Shown piece after piece: positions 35,600 through 44,124 of a DNA stretch of 64,000 bases. The DNA lies in the NCBI RefSeq assembly GCF_001487105.1, contig NZ_LN913000.1, positions 62,001-126,000 of the forward strand. Reading direction: 5' to 3'. Both the position numbers and the translations under genes were made by a program. The stretch is from Mediterraneibacter massiliensis (GTDB taxonomy: Bacteria > Bacillota > Clostridia > Lachnospirales > Lachnospiraceae). The notes under the pieces were generated by a model. It worked only from the letters and a program-made list of their open reading frames with translations. It was not told the origin of the DNA and ran no database searches. Each line of letters opens with the position of its first letter. Position 1 is the stretch's first letter.

Positions 35600-36541
35600 T
35601 TAGTTTTCTGGAGTTTCTGCAGGAGGAACTGGGGCTGGTTCAGTTGGTTCAGTATAGCAGGCATTACAAGGTTCACACAGACTACATTCGTTTTTTAAAT
35701 TTTTTTCATATTTTGGAGGACCTAATTCTAAAGGTTTGATCTCATAATCCAGCAGATCTCCGGATACAAAATCAAGACATACGCTGTCTTCATCGGGAAC
35801 TACGCTGCCTTTTGGCACAACAGCCCTTCCGTTATGTGGAATCAAGTACTGTGAGAAGTATACGCTTTTTATATAGAAGGTGATCCCCACTGTGAGGGAA
35901 GGCGTTGTGGTATCAAAATTCAGTATTTTTGGGATCGCGATCATATTGAGTCCCTGCTGCAGCGTATTGTTGGTCGTGCTGAAACCAATATAGTTGATGG
36001 CAGGATCTGCTGTATTTGCATCTTGATAAGTCAGACCATAGGGGGCAAAAATTTCAAGCTCTACATTTGAAGGATTGGTCTCCTCATCGTGATATTGATA
36101 ATCCGGAACAGAAGAACCGGAAGCCAGATATGTCGCAGTTTCGGTCAAGACACTGACTGTACGTTTGGAACAGTCGTAGATGGTCACGGCGAAAGTTACG
36201 GCAAGGTTTGTCAGCGTGATAAGATAACAGTTTGGACGGCCAGGGATCCGCTCTATGGAAGTAGCTGCTCCGTTCTGTGGTGCGAAGGATACTGTTAAGA
36301 CCTGTACAGAAGCGCTCAATGGAAGTCCGGCGGTAGGAAGCGTACCTGTGAGAGGGACTTCTCGGCATAGGTTAATGCCGATCTCGTCATATACAATAGG
36401 CGCCAGCAATGTTAGATTATCTGCGGTTCCACAGATGGGAGCTGTGCAGACATCTATACAATCAGGATAGTTGGCGATACCACTGCTTACATACCGTTTT
36501 TTAGAAGCGCATTTGCAGCCTTTCGGCATATATTTTGGCAT
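35600..36541 (-). CDS. Unknown protein with cysteine-rich ends
   Basis: I do not recognise this 313-residue protein. The ATG at 36541 follows GAAAGGA and was preferred to longer in-frame starts that begin in the divergent promoter region. It opens MPKYMPKGCKCASKKRYV with paired cysteines and has further cysteines in CIDVCTAPICG. The middle is beta-rich with no charged clusters (TTNNTLQQGLNMIAIP). The end carries CSLCEPCNACY followed by a Pro/Glu tail. It has no signal peptide. The composition suggests a structural or coat-like protein stabilised by disulfides, but that is a guess. It diverges from the gene starting at 36693. Confidence 0.6.
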   Translation of the reverse strand: MPKYMPKGCKCASKKRYVSSGIANYPDCIDVCTAPICGTADNLTLLAPIVYDEIGINLCREVPLTGTLPTAGLPLSASVQVLTVSFAPQNGAATSIERIPGRPNCYLITLTNLAVTFAVTIYDCSKRTVSVLTETATYLASGSSVPDYQYHDEETNPSNVELEIFAPYGLTYQDANTADPAINYIGFSTTNNTLQQGLNMIAIPKILNFDTTTPSLTVGITFYIKSVYFSQYLIPHNGRAVVPKGSVVPDEDSVCLDFVSGDLLDYEIKPLELGPPKYEKNLKNECSLCEPCNACYTEPTEPAPVPPAETPEN

Positions 36542-36692
36542 AGGAAAAATCCTTTCTCGAATATTACTTTGGTATAGTTTATGCATAGAAAATCTTTTTG
36601 TTCCGGCTTTTCTCTGCACATCTAAAAAAATGTGTTTTCCTGCATGTCAGGCAGAAAATAGAATATACTTAAAAAAAACAGGTGTATCAGTG

Positions 36693-37496
36693 ATGAACAG
36701 TGTATATGATCTGCCGGATGGAAGAAAGAGTGTTATATATACAGAAGGGAACCGTATTATGCTGCATGCCTTTCCGGCGCGTAGAGGAACTTCGCTTTTT
36801 GCGTTAAAAGACGATTATTTATCGGATCTGACTTCCGTATCTTTTTATGGAATCATTTATTTTGCTTATATCAATCTTCAAGGGCAGGTTGTTTTTGATG
36901 GAATTGGAGAAGGAGAAGAAAAGGTTTTTGCCTGCCAAAGCAGGTTGGATGAAATGGAAATGCAGTCATGGTCTCATCTGAACCTTATTGCAGTGGGCGG
37001 AGAACTTTGGCTTTTGTGCAAGCGGTATGAGCCGGAACGAAAGAAATGGGGATTAAAAGCTCTGTCTCCTTTTGATGAAACGAAAAATTACGAGGTCATA
37101 GAACGGGATACAAATTTTATGTATCTGGCAGGAGCAATAGGGGGACGACAGATTGTTTGGGTCTTAGCAGGCGCAGACTTGGAAGCCTATATCTGGGAAA
37201 AACAGCATTTCCGGTTATACAAGGATGAAAAACAACAGACGATGTTGGCAGAGATAAAAGAAGCGGCAGGCAAGGCGGAAGAACAGAGAAAAAAAGAACA
37301 AAGAGAAAAGGCTGTGCTGCGGGAAAAGCTGGAACAGGAAAATGAGATGTTAAGAAGCCGGTTACAGAAGGCAGAGAAAAATCTGCGCTATGCAAAAGAA
37401 AGATATGACGATCTGGCCGCTATCGCAGTGAAATTACAGGAAGCGTGCCGTAGATGGCAGGAAGCATACGGAGGAGAAGAAAAGTGGATGATATGA
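36693..37496 (+). CDS. Unknown protein with C-terminal coiled coil
   Basis: This 267-residue protein is not recognised. The N-terminal 180 residues look like a beta-rich domain (SVIYTEGNRIMLHAFPARRG; LNLIAVGGELWLLCKRYEPE). A long charged coiled coil follows from about residue 185 to the end (EEQRKKEQREKAVLREKLEQ). The ATG at 36693 was chosen because upstream in-frame codons run through the divergent gene. It shares a 150-base intergenic region with the Cys-rich unknown gene, so the pair may act together. No signal peptide or membrane helix. Confidence 0.6.
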   Translation: MNSVYDLPDGRKSVIYTEGNRIMLHAFPARRGTSLFALKDDYLSDLTSVSFYGIIYFAYINLQGQVVFDGIGEGEEKVFACQSRLDEMEMQSWSHLNLIAVGGELWLLCKRYEPERKKWGLKALSPFDETKNYEVIERDTNFMYLAGAIGGRQIVWVLAGADLEAYIWEKQHFRLYKDEKQQTMLAEIKEAAGKAEEQRKKEQREKAVLREKLEQENEMLRSRLQKAEKNLRYAKERYDDLAAIAVKLQEACRRWQEAYGGEEKWMI

Positions 37497-37507
37497 TTTG
37501 GTTTTCA

Positions 37508-37537
37508 TTGACAAAAATATAAAAGAAGGAATAAAAT
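37508..37537 (+). promoter_or_regulatory. Promoter of the second surface-protein gene
   Basis: TTGACA (37508-37513), an 18-base A-rich spacer and TAAAAT (37532-37537). Unlike the paralogue at 15188 it has no G-tract. An imperfect palindrome (TGTTTGTATATGTATAAACA) follows at 37552-37571. Confidence 0.5.
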
Positions 37538-37588
37538 TAAAACGTATAAATGTTTGTATATGTATAAACAAAGGAACGAAAGGGGAAC

Positions 37589-39307
37589 ATGATGAAGAAA
37601 ACAAGGTATGGAAAATGGTCGGTATGTTTGGCCGCCGCAGCAGCGCTCCTTACAATGACTGCCGGCATGAAGGTATCAGCAGAAGATACCGATATACAGA
37701 AAAATGGTACGCAGAAAGCTCCGAGTAATATAATCTGTAGTGTAGACGGCGTTGGGTACTCCTCTTTGCGGGAGGCAGTGGATGCAGTTTCCGGTAGTGG
37801 AGCGGTCGTATTGGAAAAAGATATTACGAACTTGAAAACGGCAGATATTGTGACTATACCGGAAGGAAAAGACGTGACTTTTGATATGGCAGGCAAAAGC
37901 ATTGCCGTAGATTCTGCAGACTTTGACGGGCGTGTGTTTGTCAACCGAGGAAGTCTGACGATCACAGGAAATGGTACGATCGATACAACAGGGAATATAA
38001 AAGGGCTTGGTCCGGTAGAAAATTACGGGACGCTTACCATAGAAAATGGAACATACAAAGGCTCTAGAGATACGAATGCTGTAGGTATCTGGAACCGTGC
38101 AGGCGGAACGGCGTATTTTAAAGGTGGTTCTTATGAGAATTTTCCAACCGTGATCCGTACAGCTTTTGGTTCTACAACCGTGATCAGCGGCGGAATATAT
38201 ACCAACGATCTGTATCCAGCTATTGACAATGATGGAGAGATGACGATTACAGGAGGAACATTTAAAAATACATCCTGCAGTTCTTGTGATTCTGTCAGAT
38301 GGGGCTATACAGTGCGAAATGGTATTGGCGGGCAGGCGTCACATCTTGTGATCGAAGAAGCGGCGGCAGGTTCTGTTTCTATTACAGGTGTGCAGGGCGC
38401 CTTGGCAAATTCCTGCGGACTTTTGGAAGTAAAGAGTGGATCCTTTGAAACGATTGCCTGTGCGGTCCATGGAAGTGGTCCGTCCCATTATGCGCTCTAT
38501 GTAGCGGGAGAGCGAGGCGATTCAAAAGCAGTGGTGACAGGAGGTACATTCCGGTCTGTATCTAAGACGGCTGTCCTGGTGGGAAATGACAATACGAACG
38601 GCGACGGTGGGATCAATGCCAATGCTACGACAGAAATAAAAGGAGGCACATTTATTGCGCCGGAAGGAGAAAAAGCAGTTACAGGAGCGCCTAAAACAGG
38701 AAATCCCAGTGTGACAGGAGGTACATTTTCCAGTGATGTAAGTGAATATATTCCGGAAGGGGCAGAAGTTGTTCCGAATGAAGACGGTTCTTTTGACGTA
38801 CATGTCCATCAGATCGTGTATGTGGAAGGCACGAAAGCGGATTGTACACAGGATGGATACGGCGCTCATTGGGAATGTACGGAATGTAAAAAGTATTTTC
38901 AGGACGAAAAGGGCGAAACAGAAATTGATCCGGATAGTATAAAGGAAGCAGCAAAAGGACATACGCTTCAATATGTGGCAGAGAAAAAGGCTACAGAGAA
39001 AGAAGCGGGGAACAAAGCGTATTGGTTTTGCTCTGTATGTGGAGGATATTTCTTTGACGAAGAGGGGAAAGAGGCAACTACACTGGAAGCGGTTACGATT
39101 CCGGCATTAGGAGTGCAGAAACCGGATACAGACGGAAATTCCGGCACAGCGGGACAGAATGGAAAGACGCCTGATAAAAATAATGGTCAGTTATCGCAGG
39201 CTGTACAGACGGGAGATTCTGCACATCCTGTTCTGTGGATCGTTCTTGCGGCGTTGGCTGTAGGAACTGTAGTGTGTGTGGCGTTTGTAAGAAGACATAA
39301 GAGGTAG
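37589..39307 (+). CDS. Second sortase-type surface protein, paralogue of the one starting at 15266
   Basis: This exported protein of 572 residues has a signal peptide (residues 1-27, ending MKVSAED). A beta-helix-like region with short repeats (GSLTITGNGTIDTTG, EMTITGGTFKNTS) spans about 60-400. Two CxxC modules follow (HWECTECKKYFQDE and YWFCSVCGGYFFDE), then a Gly/Asn linker, VQTGD (539-543), a hydrophobic helix and the tail VRRHKR. The order of parts matches the other protein, so the two arose by duplication. The sorting motif lacks the proline of LPxTG. Likely adhesin or glycan-binding role; ligand unknown. Confidence 0.8.
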   Translation: MMKKTRYGKWSVCLAAAAALLTMTAGMKVSAEDTDIQKNGTQKAPSNIICSVDGVGYSSLREAVDAVSGSGAVVLEKDITNLKTADIVTIPEGKDVTFDMAGKSIAVDSADFDGRVFVNRGSLTITGNGTIDTTGNIKGLGPVENYGTLTIENGTYKGSRDTNAVGIWNRAGGTAYFKGGSYENFPTVIRTAFGSTTVISGGIYTNDLYPAIDNDGEMTITGGTFKNTSCSSCDSVRWGYTVRNGIGGQASHLVIEEAAAGSVSITGVQGALANSCGLLEVKSGSFETIACAVHGSGPSHYALYVAGERGDSKAVVTGGTFRSVSKTAVLVGNDNTNGDGGINANATTEIKGGTFIAPEGEKAVTGAPKTGNPSVTGGTFSSDVSEYIPEGAEVVPNEDGSFDVHVHQIVYVEGTKADCTQDGYGAHWECTECKKYFQDEKGETEIDPDSIKEAAKGHTLQYVAEKKATEKEAGNKAYWFCSVCGGYFFDEEGKEATTLEAVTIPALGVQKPDTDGNSGTAGQNGKTPDKNNGQLSQAVQTGDSAHPVLWIVLAALAVGTVVCVAFVRRHKR

Positions 39308-39374
39308 GAAAGAAAGATAAGAAACATAAAAAGGAGATGCATATATGGGTGCATCTCCCTTAAATTAGGCAGAT

Positions 39375-39414
39375 CTTCAAACAGATATAAGGGTATCTGT
39401 TTGAAGGTTTTTTT
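39375..39414 (+). terminator. Terminator after the second surface-protein gene
   Basis: CTTCAAACAGATA pairs with TATCTGTTTGAAG around a 6-base loop and is followed by GGTTTTTTT. A second hairpin (GGAGATGCA/TGCATCTCC) lies just upstream at 39332-39358. Confidence 0.85.
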
Positions 39415-40183
39415 ATTTGCTTGTTAGTTTTTCTCCCAGACAGGAGATCAAGATTTCTATAAAAATCATATTTATCGGCTGGAGATCAAAAAAGTAATCA
39501 GAGCTAAAAGCCTTTGTAGTTGGAAGCTGTATGAGAAGATCCGTATACTTTTTCATTTTCGTGTTTCCATTCATTGTGATCAGCACGGTATATACCTTTT
39601 GTTGGCAGCTTGCTTTGATCGCCTCAAAAATGATCGGCGTTTCACCTTGTGTGGAAAAATAAAGATGCAGATCGCCAGGGCGTCCTTGGTTGGCAATTTC
39701 CGGGATCAGCACATAATCGGTGACTGCTTCTGCATCGAAATTGATTTTATGGAAACGCTGACGCAATTGTTGGGCAGAATGCCCGGTACGGTTTAACCCA
39801 AATATTTTAACCCGATCAGCAAGAATTAATTTTTCAGCAAGCAGATTCACGTCTGTATCATGTAGGAATTCGCCCATCAGACCAATTGTTTTTTGATAAA
39901 TATCGGCAATTTCCTCTGTCTTTTCCCGATTTTCTGATGGCGTATGAAAGGAACCGCCATGGACGTAACGGGAGAAGTCATATTTGAATTCGGAAAAGCC
40001 ATTGTAACCAATCTTCTGGGCAAAGCGTAATATAGCAGATCGGGAAACACCGGTCCATTTAGCAAGATCGTAAATATTACTATGAACGACACGGATCGGG
40101 TCTGCAAGGATATAATTGTAAATAACAAAATCGGTCTTGGTAAAATTGTGGGAAGCTAGGTTCATTTTTTCAATAGGGGTCAT
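39413..40183 (-). CDS. MurR/RpiR-family transcriptional regulator
   Basis: This regulator of 256 residues has an N-terminal RpiR helix-turn-helix (DLAKWTGVSRSAILRFAQKI) and a C-terminal SIS sugar-phosphate-binding domain (KIFGLNRTGHSAQQLRQRFH and HLYFSTQGETPIIFEAI). Such proteins sense phosphosugars made by PTS or kinase steps. It is divergent from the PTS operon starting at 40412, whose control region carries matching inverted repeats. It is thus the likely local regulator of that operon. Confidence 0.88.
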   Translation of the reverse strand: MTPIEKMNLASHNFTKTDFVIYNYILADPIRVVHSNIYDLAKWTGVSRSAILRFAQKIGYNGFSEFKYDFSRYVHGGSFHTPSENREKTEEIADIYQKTIGLMGEFLHDTDVNLLAEKLILADRVKIFGLNRTGHSAQQLRQRFHKINFDAEAVTDYVLIPEIANQGRPGDLHLYFSTQGETPIIFEAIKASCQQKVYTVLITMNGNTKMKKYTDLLIQLPTTKAFSSDYFFDLQPINMIFIEILISCLGEKLTSK

Positions 40184-40309
40184 CTTCTATCCTCATTTCT
40201 AAAAATCATATATATGTTAAATATACGTCTTGTTTTTCCTTTTTACAAGAATCTAAAAAGAAAAATCTTTCTGATAGTAATTTTATAAGATATTTTGATA
40301 GTTTTCAAG

Positions 40310-40376
40310 ATATATCACAAAAAATAAAAGAAAAATTGTGATATATATTGAAATATATTTTAAAATGTGATATAAA
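40310..40376. promoter_or_regulatory. Operator and promoter of the PTS/sulfatase operon
   Basis: ATATATCACAA (40310-40320) and TTGTGATATAT (40336-40346) are a perfect inverted repeat. A third copy, TGTGATATAAA, is at 40366-40376. A promoter with TTGAAA (40348-40353), 17-base spacer and TATAAA (40371-40376) overlaps the third copy. This fits repression by the divergent RpiR protein. Confidence 0.65.
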
Positions 40377-40411
40377 TTAATAAAATAAATCACGAAGGAA
40401 GGAGAAAAAAG

Positions 40412-41722
40412 ATGAATACACAGGAGAGGATGAATAATTTCCTGGGAAAGATTGCAACGTTTTTTAATACACAGCCACATATATCTGCAATCAAAGACGG
40501 GATAGTTACAGTAACACCATTTACCATCATAGGAGGAATTGCTTTAGTTATAGCTAATCCGCCCATACCAGAGAATATGGATATGACGTCATTTATAGGA
40601 ACAATACTGGGAGGATGGAAAAAAATAGCAGAAGCATTGTCAGAGTATACAACTTTGGCCAACAGTCTTACGTTGGGTATATTATCCGTATATCTTACAT
40701 TTACGATTGCCTATCTTTTGGCAGGGAAAAGAAAGTTAAATCAACTGACTACAAGTATAGGAGCCTTGATGGTATTTTTTGCAATCGCTGCGCCTGTTAC
40801 AGGTTTTGACGGAACGAATGCGATTCCCGTTTCTTATCTGGACGCAAAAGGAATGTTTACGGCGATTTTGGTAGCCTGTGTTACCGTGGAAGTTACCAAT
40901 TTCCTGATGAAAAAGAATATTCATATTAGGCTTCCGGAGGCAGTGCCGCCTATGGTAGCAGCGCCCTTTGAAGCGCTGATCCCATTTGTAGCTAACCTGA
41001 TTTTATTTATGGGGATTGATGCAATATGCCAGAGTGTATTTAAGATGCAGATACCGGCATTGATCATGCAGATTTTTTCTCCGCTTGTGGCAACGTCAGA
41101 TACGTTATGGGCGGCTATATTGTATGCATTTTTGATTAATGCATTCTGGTTCTTGGGACTTCATGGCAGTAATATCGTCGGCGCCATTATCAACCCCTTC
41201 CTTCTTATTAATTTAACAGCTAATGCGGAAGCTATGAGTGCAGGGAAGGAACTGCCTCATGTGTTGGTTCAGAACTGGAATATACTGGCAGTCAATTTTG
41301 GGGGATGCGGAGCAACATTGGCAATTGTAATCGCCTGTCTGCTCGTCGCAAAATCAAAATATATCCGATCAATTACAAAAATAGGAGGTTTTCCAACTAT
41401 TTTTAATATAAGTGAACCGGTAACGTTCGGTATGCCGTTAATGTTGAATTCTTATCTTATGTTGCCTATTCTTTTAGTACCTACTTTAAACAGTGCAGTG
41501 ACATATCTGTGTATGAGTTGGAATGTGATCGGACGGGCGTTTGTTCCAGTGCCATGGACACTGCCGGGACCTATAGCAGCATTTCTGGCAACGTTAGACT
41601 GGAAGGCGGCCGTTTTATGGGTACTTTTGGTCATAGTAGATATCCTGATCTATATGCCATTTATTAAAATGTATGACAGGACAAAGCTGAAAGAAGAAAA
41701 GGGAGAAGCGCAGGAAGGCTAA
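40412..41722 (+). CDS. PTS cellobiose/lactose-family EIIC permease
   Basis: This integral membrane component of a phosphoenolpyruvate-dependent sugar transporter has 436 residues. MNTQERMNNFLGKIATFFNT and the loop FWFLGLHGSNIVGAIINPFL are typical of the lactose/cellobiose/chitobiose EIIC family. The separate IIB and IIA subunits are encoded at the far end of the same operon (45703-46343). The sugar arrives in the cell phosphorylated. The operon's GH4 enzyme and sulfatase suggest a sulfated beta-linked disaccharide. Confidence 0.9.
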   Translation: MNTQERMNNFLGKIATFFNTQPHISAIKDGIVTVTPFTIIGGIALVIANPPIPENMDMTSFIGTILGGWKKIAEALSEYTTLANSLTLGILSVYLTFTIAYLLAGKRKLNQLTTSIGALMVFFAIAAPVTGFDGTNAIPVSYLDAKGMFTAILVACVTVEVTNFLMKKNIHIRLPEAVPPMVAAPFEALIPFVANLILFMGIDAICQSVFKMQIPALIMQIFSPLVATSDTLWAAILYAFLINAFWFLGLHGSNIVGAIINPFLLINLTANAEAMSAGKELPHVLVQNWNILAVNFGGCGATLAIVIACLLVAKSKYIRSITKIGGFPTIFNISEPVTFGMPLMLNSYLMLPILLVPTLNSAVTYLCMSWNVIGRAFVPVPWTLPGPIAAFLATLDWKAAVLWVLLVIVDILIYMPFIKMYDRTKLKEEKGEAQEG

Positions 41723-41752
41723 GTCCGTGCGCATATAGTGGGAGGCATCAAA

Positions 41753-42772
41753 ATGAAAACAATGATGGACTATATTTCTGGGGCGCCTGACAAGATAAAA
41801 GAGAATCTGTCTGACAGTGGATGGTGTGAGAATCTGGTTGGTTTTATGAAACGGGAAAAAGAGAGGCTGGTCATTGTAGCTTCAGGCTCTTCTTGCAATG
41901 CTGCTAATTGTGCGAAAATGTTTATGCAGAAAACATTGGATATAGAGATAGAAGTAGTGACGCCGTATACGTTCAGCCATTACTATATACCGGTTAAAAA
42001 ATGGTCTTATCTGTTGATTTCACAGTCAGGCAATAGTACCCATATATTGCAGGTCTTAAAAAAATTGAAAGAAGAAGAGTGTTCTCTTCATATCATAACA
42101 GATAATCCAAATATAAAAGAGGCTACAGGTAGAGGTGTATCTTATCTGGGAATCCATGGAGAGGAGATACCGTTTGTTACAATAGGATTTGACATGACTG
42201 TATTAATGCTTATGGCAGGCGCCTTGAAGGTGGCTGGAAAAGACGTAGCTTTGTTGGCAGATATGGCAGAATGTGCGGGAAAAAGTTATGAGAATGGCAA
42301 ACGTTTTTATGCAGAGAACAGTATATGGCTTAAAAACGTGAAGCGGATCCATATATGCGGTGCGGGAATTGGACAAGGGATAGCACAGGAATGTGCATTG
42401 AAATTTTGTGAGACGCTGCAAATCGCTGCAACGTCATATGAAACGGAAGAGTTTCTGCATGGCGGCTTTTTAGAATTAGAAGAAGAACATGTGGTATTTT
42501 TACTTTCAACGGAAAGCGTGAAGGAGAGGACCCAACAGCTGGAAAAATATCTTCCTATGTTATGTAAGCATGTAGTGCTGGTTACCGGTGATCGGAAAAT
42601 ACCGGAAGAATTGCAGACGTTGAGTATAGTTCCATTTTTTCAGACGATTGTAGCACTGATGAACACAGGATGCGGCAATCCTATTCCAAAGATGCAAAAG
42701 AAATATATCGAATTTGAAAAAAAATTAAAATCTAAGATAGTTCCTTATGATGAGGTGAGAGATCATGTGTGA
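41753..42772 (+). CDS. SIS-domain sugar-phosphate protein
   Basis: This 339-residue cytoplasmic protein has two SIS folds resembling the isomerase half of GlmS, AgaS or FrlB. It shows LVIVASGSSCNAANCAKMFM, LISQSGNSTHILQVLKKL and, late, YETEEFLHGGFLELEEEHV. Such proteins isomerise or deaminate amino-sugar phosphates, or split deoxyamino-sugar conjugates. ATG at 41753 follows GGGAGG. It overlaps the next gene by eight bases. This hints that the imported sugar contains an amino sugar. Exact reaction unknown. Confidence 0.8.
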   Translation: MKTMMDYISGAPDKIKENLSDSGWCENLVGFMKREKERLVIVASGSSCNAANCAKMFMQKTLDIEIEVVTPYTFSHYYIPVKKWSYLLISQSGNSTHILQVLKKLKEEECSLHIITDNPNIKEATGRGVSYLGIHGEEIPFVTIGFDMTVLMLMAGALKVAGKDVALLADMAECAGKSYENGKRFYAENSIWLKNVKRIHICGAGIGQGIAQECALKFCETLQIAATSYETEEFLHGGFLELEEEHVVFLLSTESVKERTQQLEKYLPMLCKHVVLVTGDRKIPEELQTLSIVPFFQTIVALMNTGCGNPIPKMQKKYIEFEKKLKSKIVPYDEVRDHV

Positions 42773-44111
42773 GAAGAAACTGAAGATTGTGACGATTGGC
42801 GGGGGCAGCAGTTATACGCCTGAATTAATAGAAGGATTGATCAATCGCTGTAAGAGTCTGCCTGTTACAGAACTGTGGCTGACGGATGTAGAAGAGGGAA
42901 AATATAAATTAGAAATTATCGGCAAACTGGCGCAAAGAATGGTAAAAAGGGCAGGAGTACCAATTAAGATATACTGGACTTTGGATAGAAGGGAGGCTCT
43001 GCCAGGCGCTGATTTTGTAACAACACAGTTCCGTGCAGGACAGCTGGAAGCAAGGGATAATGATGAACGGATTCCTTTGAAATATGGGGTCATAGGACAA
43101 GAAACAAATGGACCGGGCGGTATGTTTAATGCCTTTCGGACTATTCCGGTTTTATTTGGATTGATTGAAGATTGCAAAGAATTATGTCCGGATGCATGGA
43201 TCATTTCCTTTACAAATCCTTCCGGGATGAATGCGGAGGCTGTAAGGAGATTTACAGATTGGGAGCGTTTTATTGGTCTGTGTAATGGGCCGGTAAATAT
43301 GCAGAAAGATATAGAAAAAGTGCTGGGATTGACGAAAGAGGATCAGCTGGACGTAAAGTTCGGAGGCATCAATCATATGGTTTTTGCTCTGGAAGTCAAG
43401 GTGAATGGAAAAGACGTTGGAGAAGAGCTGATTGATAAAATGACAGGAGATGGGATACGGGAATCCCTGAAAAATATTGTAGATATCCCCTGGTCAGAAG
43501 AATTCCTGAAAGGGTATGGATACTATGGAATCGGGTATCTGCGGTATTATCTGCAAAAGCAGCAGATGCTTGCGCATTGTATGGAGGAGGCACAGGATCA
43601 ACGCAACAGGGCGAGAGTTGTAATGGAGATAGAAAAAGAGCTGTTCCGTAAATACGCAGAGGAGTCCTTGGATATAAAACCACCGGAATTAGAGCAAAGA
43701 GGCGGGGCGTATTACAGCGATGCTGCCTGCAATCTGATGGATTCTATTTACAATGACAAACAAGATATTCAGACAGTAGATACGCTGAATCAAGGGGCTA
43801 TTTCGAATATGCCGGATGATGTAGTCGTAGAAGTAAGCTGCCGGATTACTAAGGATGGACCCATACCGGTTCCGGGACTGATGCTGCCGATACAGGCTGC
43901 TGGCTTAGTGCAGCAGATGAAAGCGTTTGAGATCCTGACGACAGAAGCGGCAGTCAGAGGAGACTATAGAAAAGCACTTGTAGCCATGACGATCAATCCT
44001 CTTGTGCAAAGCGAACAGACGGCTCGTAAAATACTGGATGAGATGCTTTTGAAAAATGAGAGATATTTGCCCCAGTTTCGGGAAAAAATACTGGAATTAA
44101 AAAAGAAGTAG
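42765..44111 (+). CDS. 6-phospho-glycosidase, glycoside hydrolase family 4
   Basis: This cytoplasmic NAD- and metal-dependent enzyme of 448 residues cleaves phosphorylated disaccharides delivered by PTS. The NAD fold starts LKIVTIGGGSSYTPELIEGL. Metal ligands Cys173 (LCNGP) and His204 (GINHMV) are in place, as is ISFTNPSG. The sequence is nearest the phospho-beta-glucosidase branch (CelF/BglA-like), inferred by eye. It follows the SIS gene with an eight-base overlap. Confidence 0.88.
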   Translation: MCEKKLKIVTIGGGSSYTPELIEGLINRCKSLPVTELWLTDVEEGKYKLEIIGKLAQRMVKRAGVPIKIYWTLDRREALPGADFVTTQFRAGQLEARDNDERIPLKYGVIGQETNGPGGMFNAFRTIPVLFGLIEDCKELCPDAWIISFTNPSGMNAEAVRRFTDWERFIGLCNGPVNMQKDIEKVLGLTKEDQLDVKFGGINHMVFALEVKVNGKDVGEELIDKMTGDGIRESLKNIVDIPWSEEFLKGYGYYGIGYLRYYLQKQQMLAHCMEEAQDQRNRARVVMEIEKELFRKYAEESLDIKPPELEQRGGAYYSDAACNLMDSIYNDKQDIQTVDTLNQGAISNMPDDVVVEVSCRITKDGPIPVPGLMLPIQAAGLVQQMKAFEILTTEAAVRGDYRKALVAMTINPLVQSEQTARKILDEMLLKNERYLPQFREKILELKKK

Positions 44112-44124
44112 GAGGGGAGCGGGG

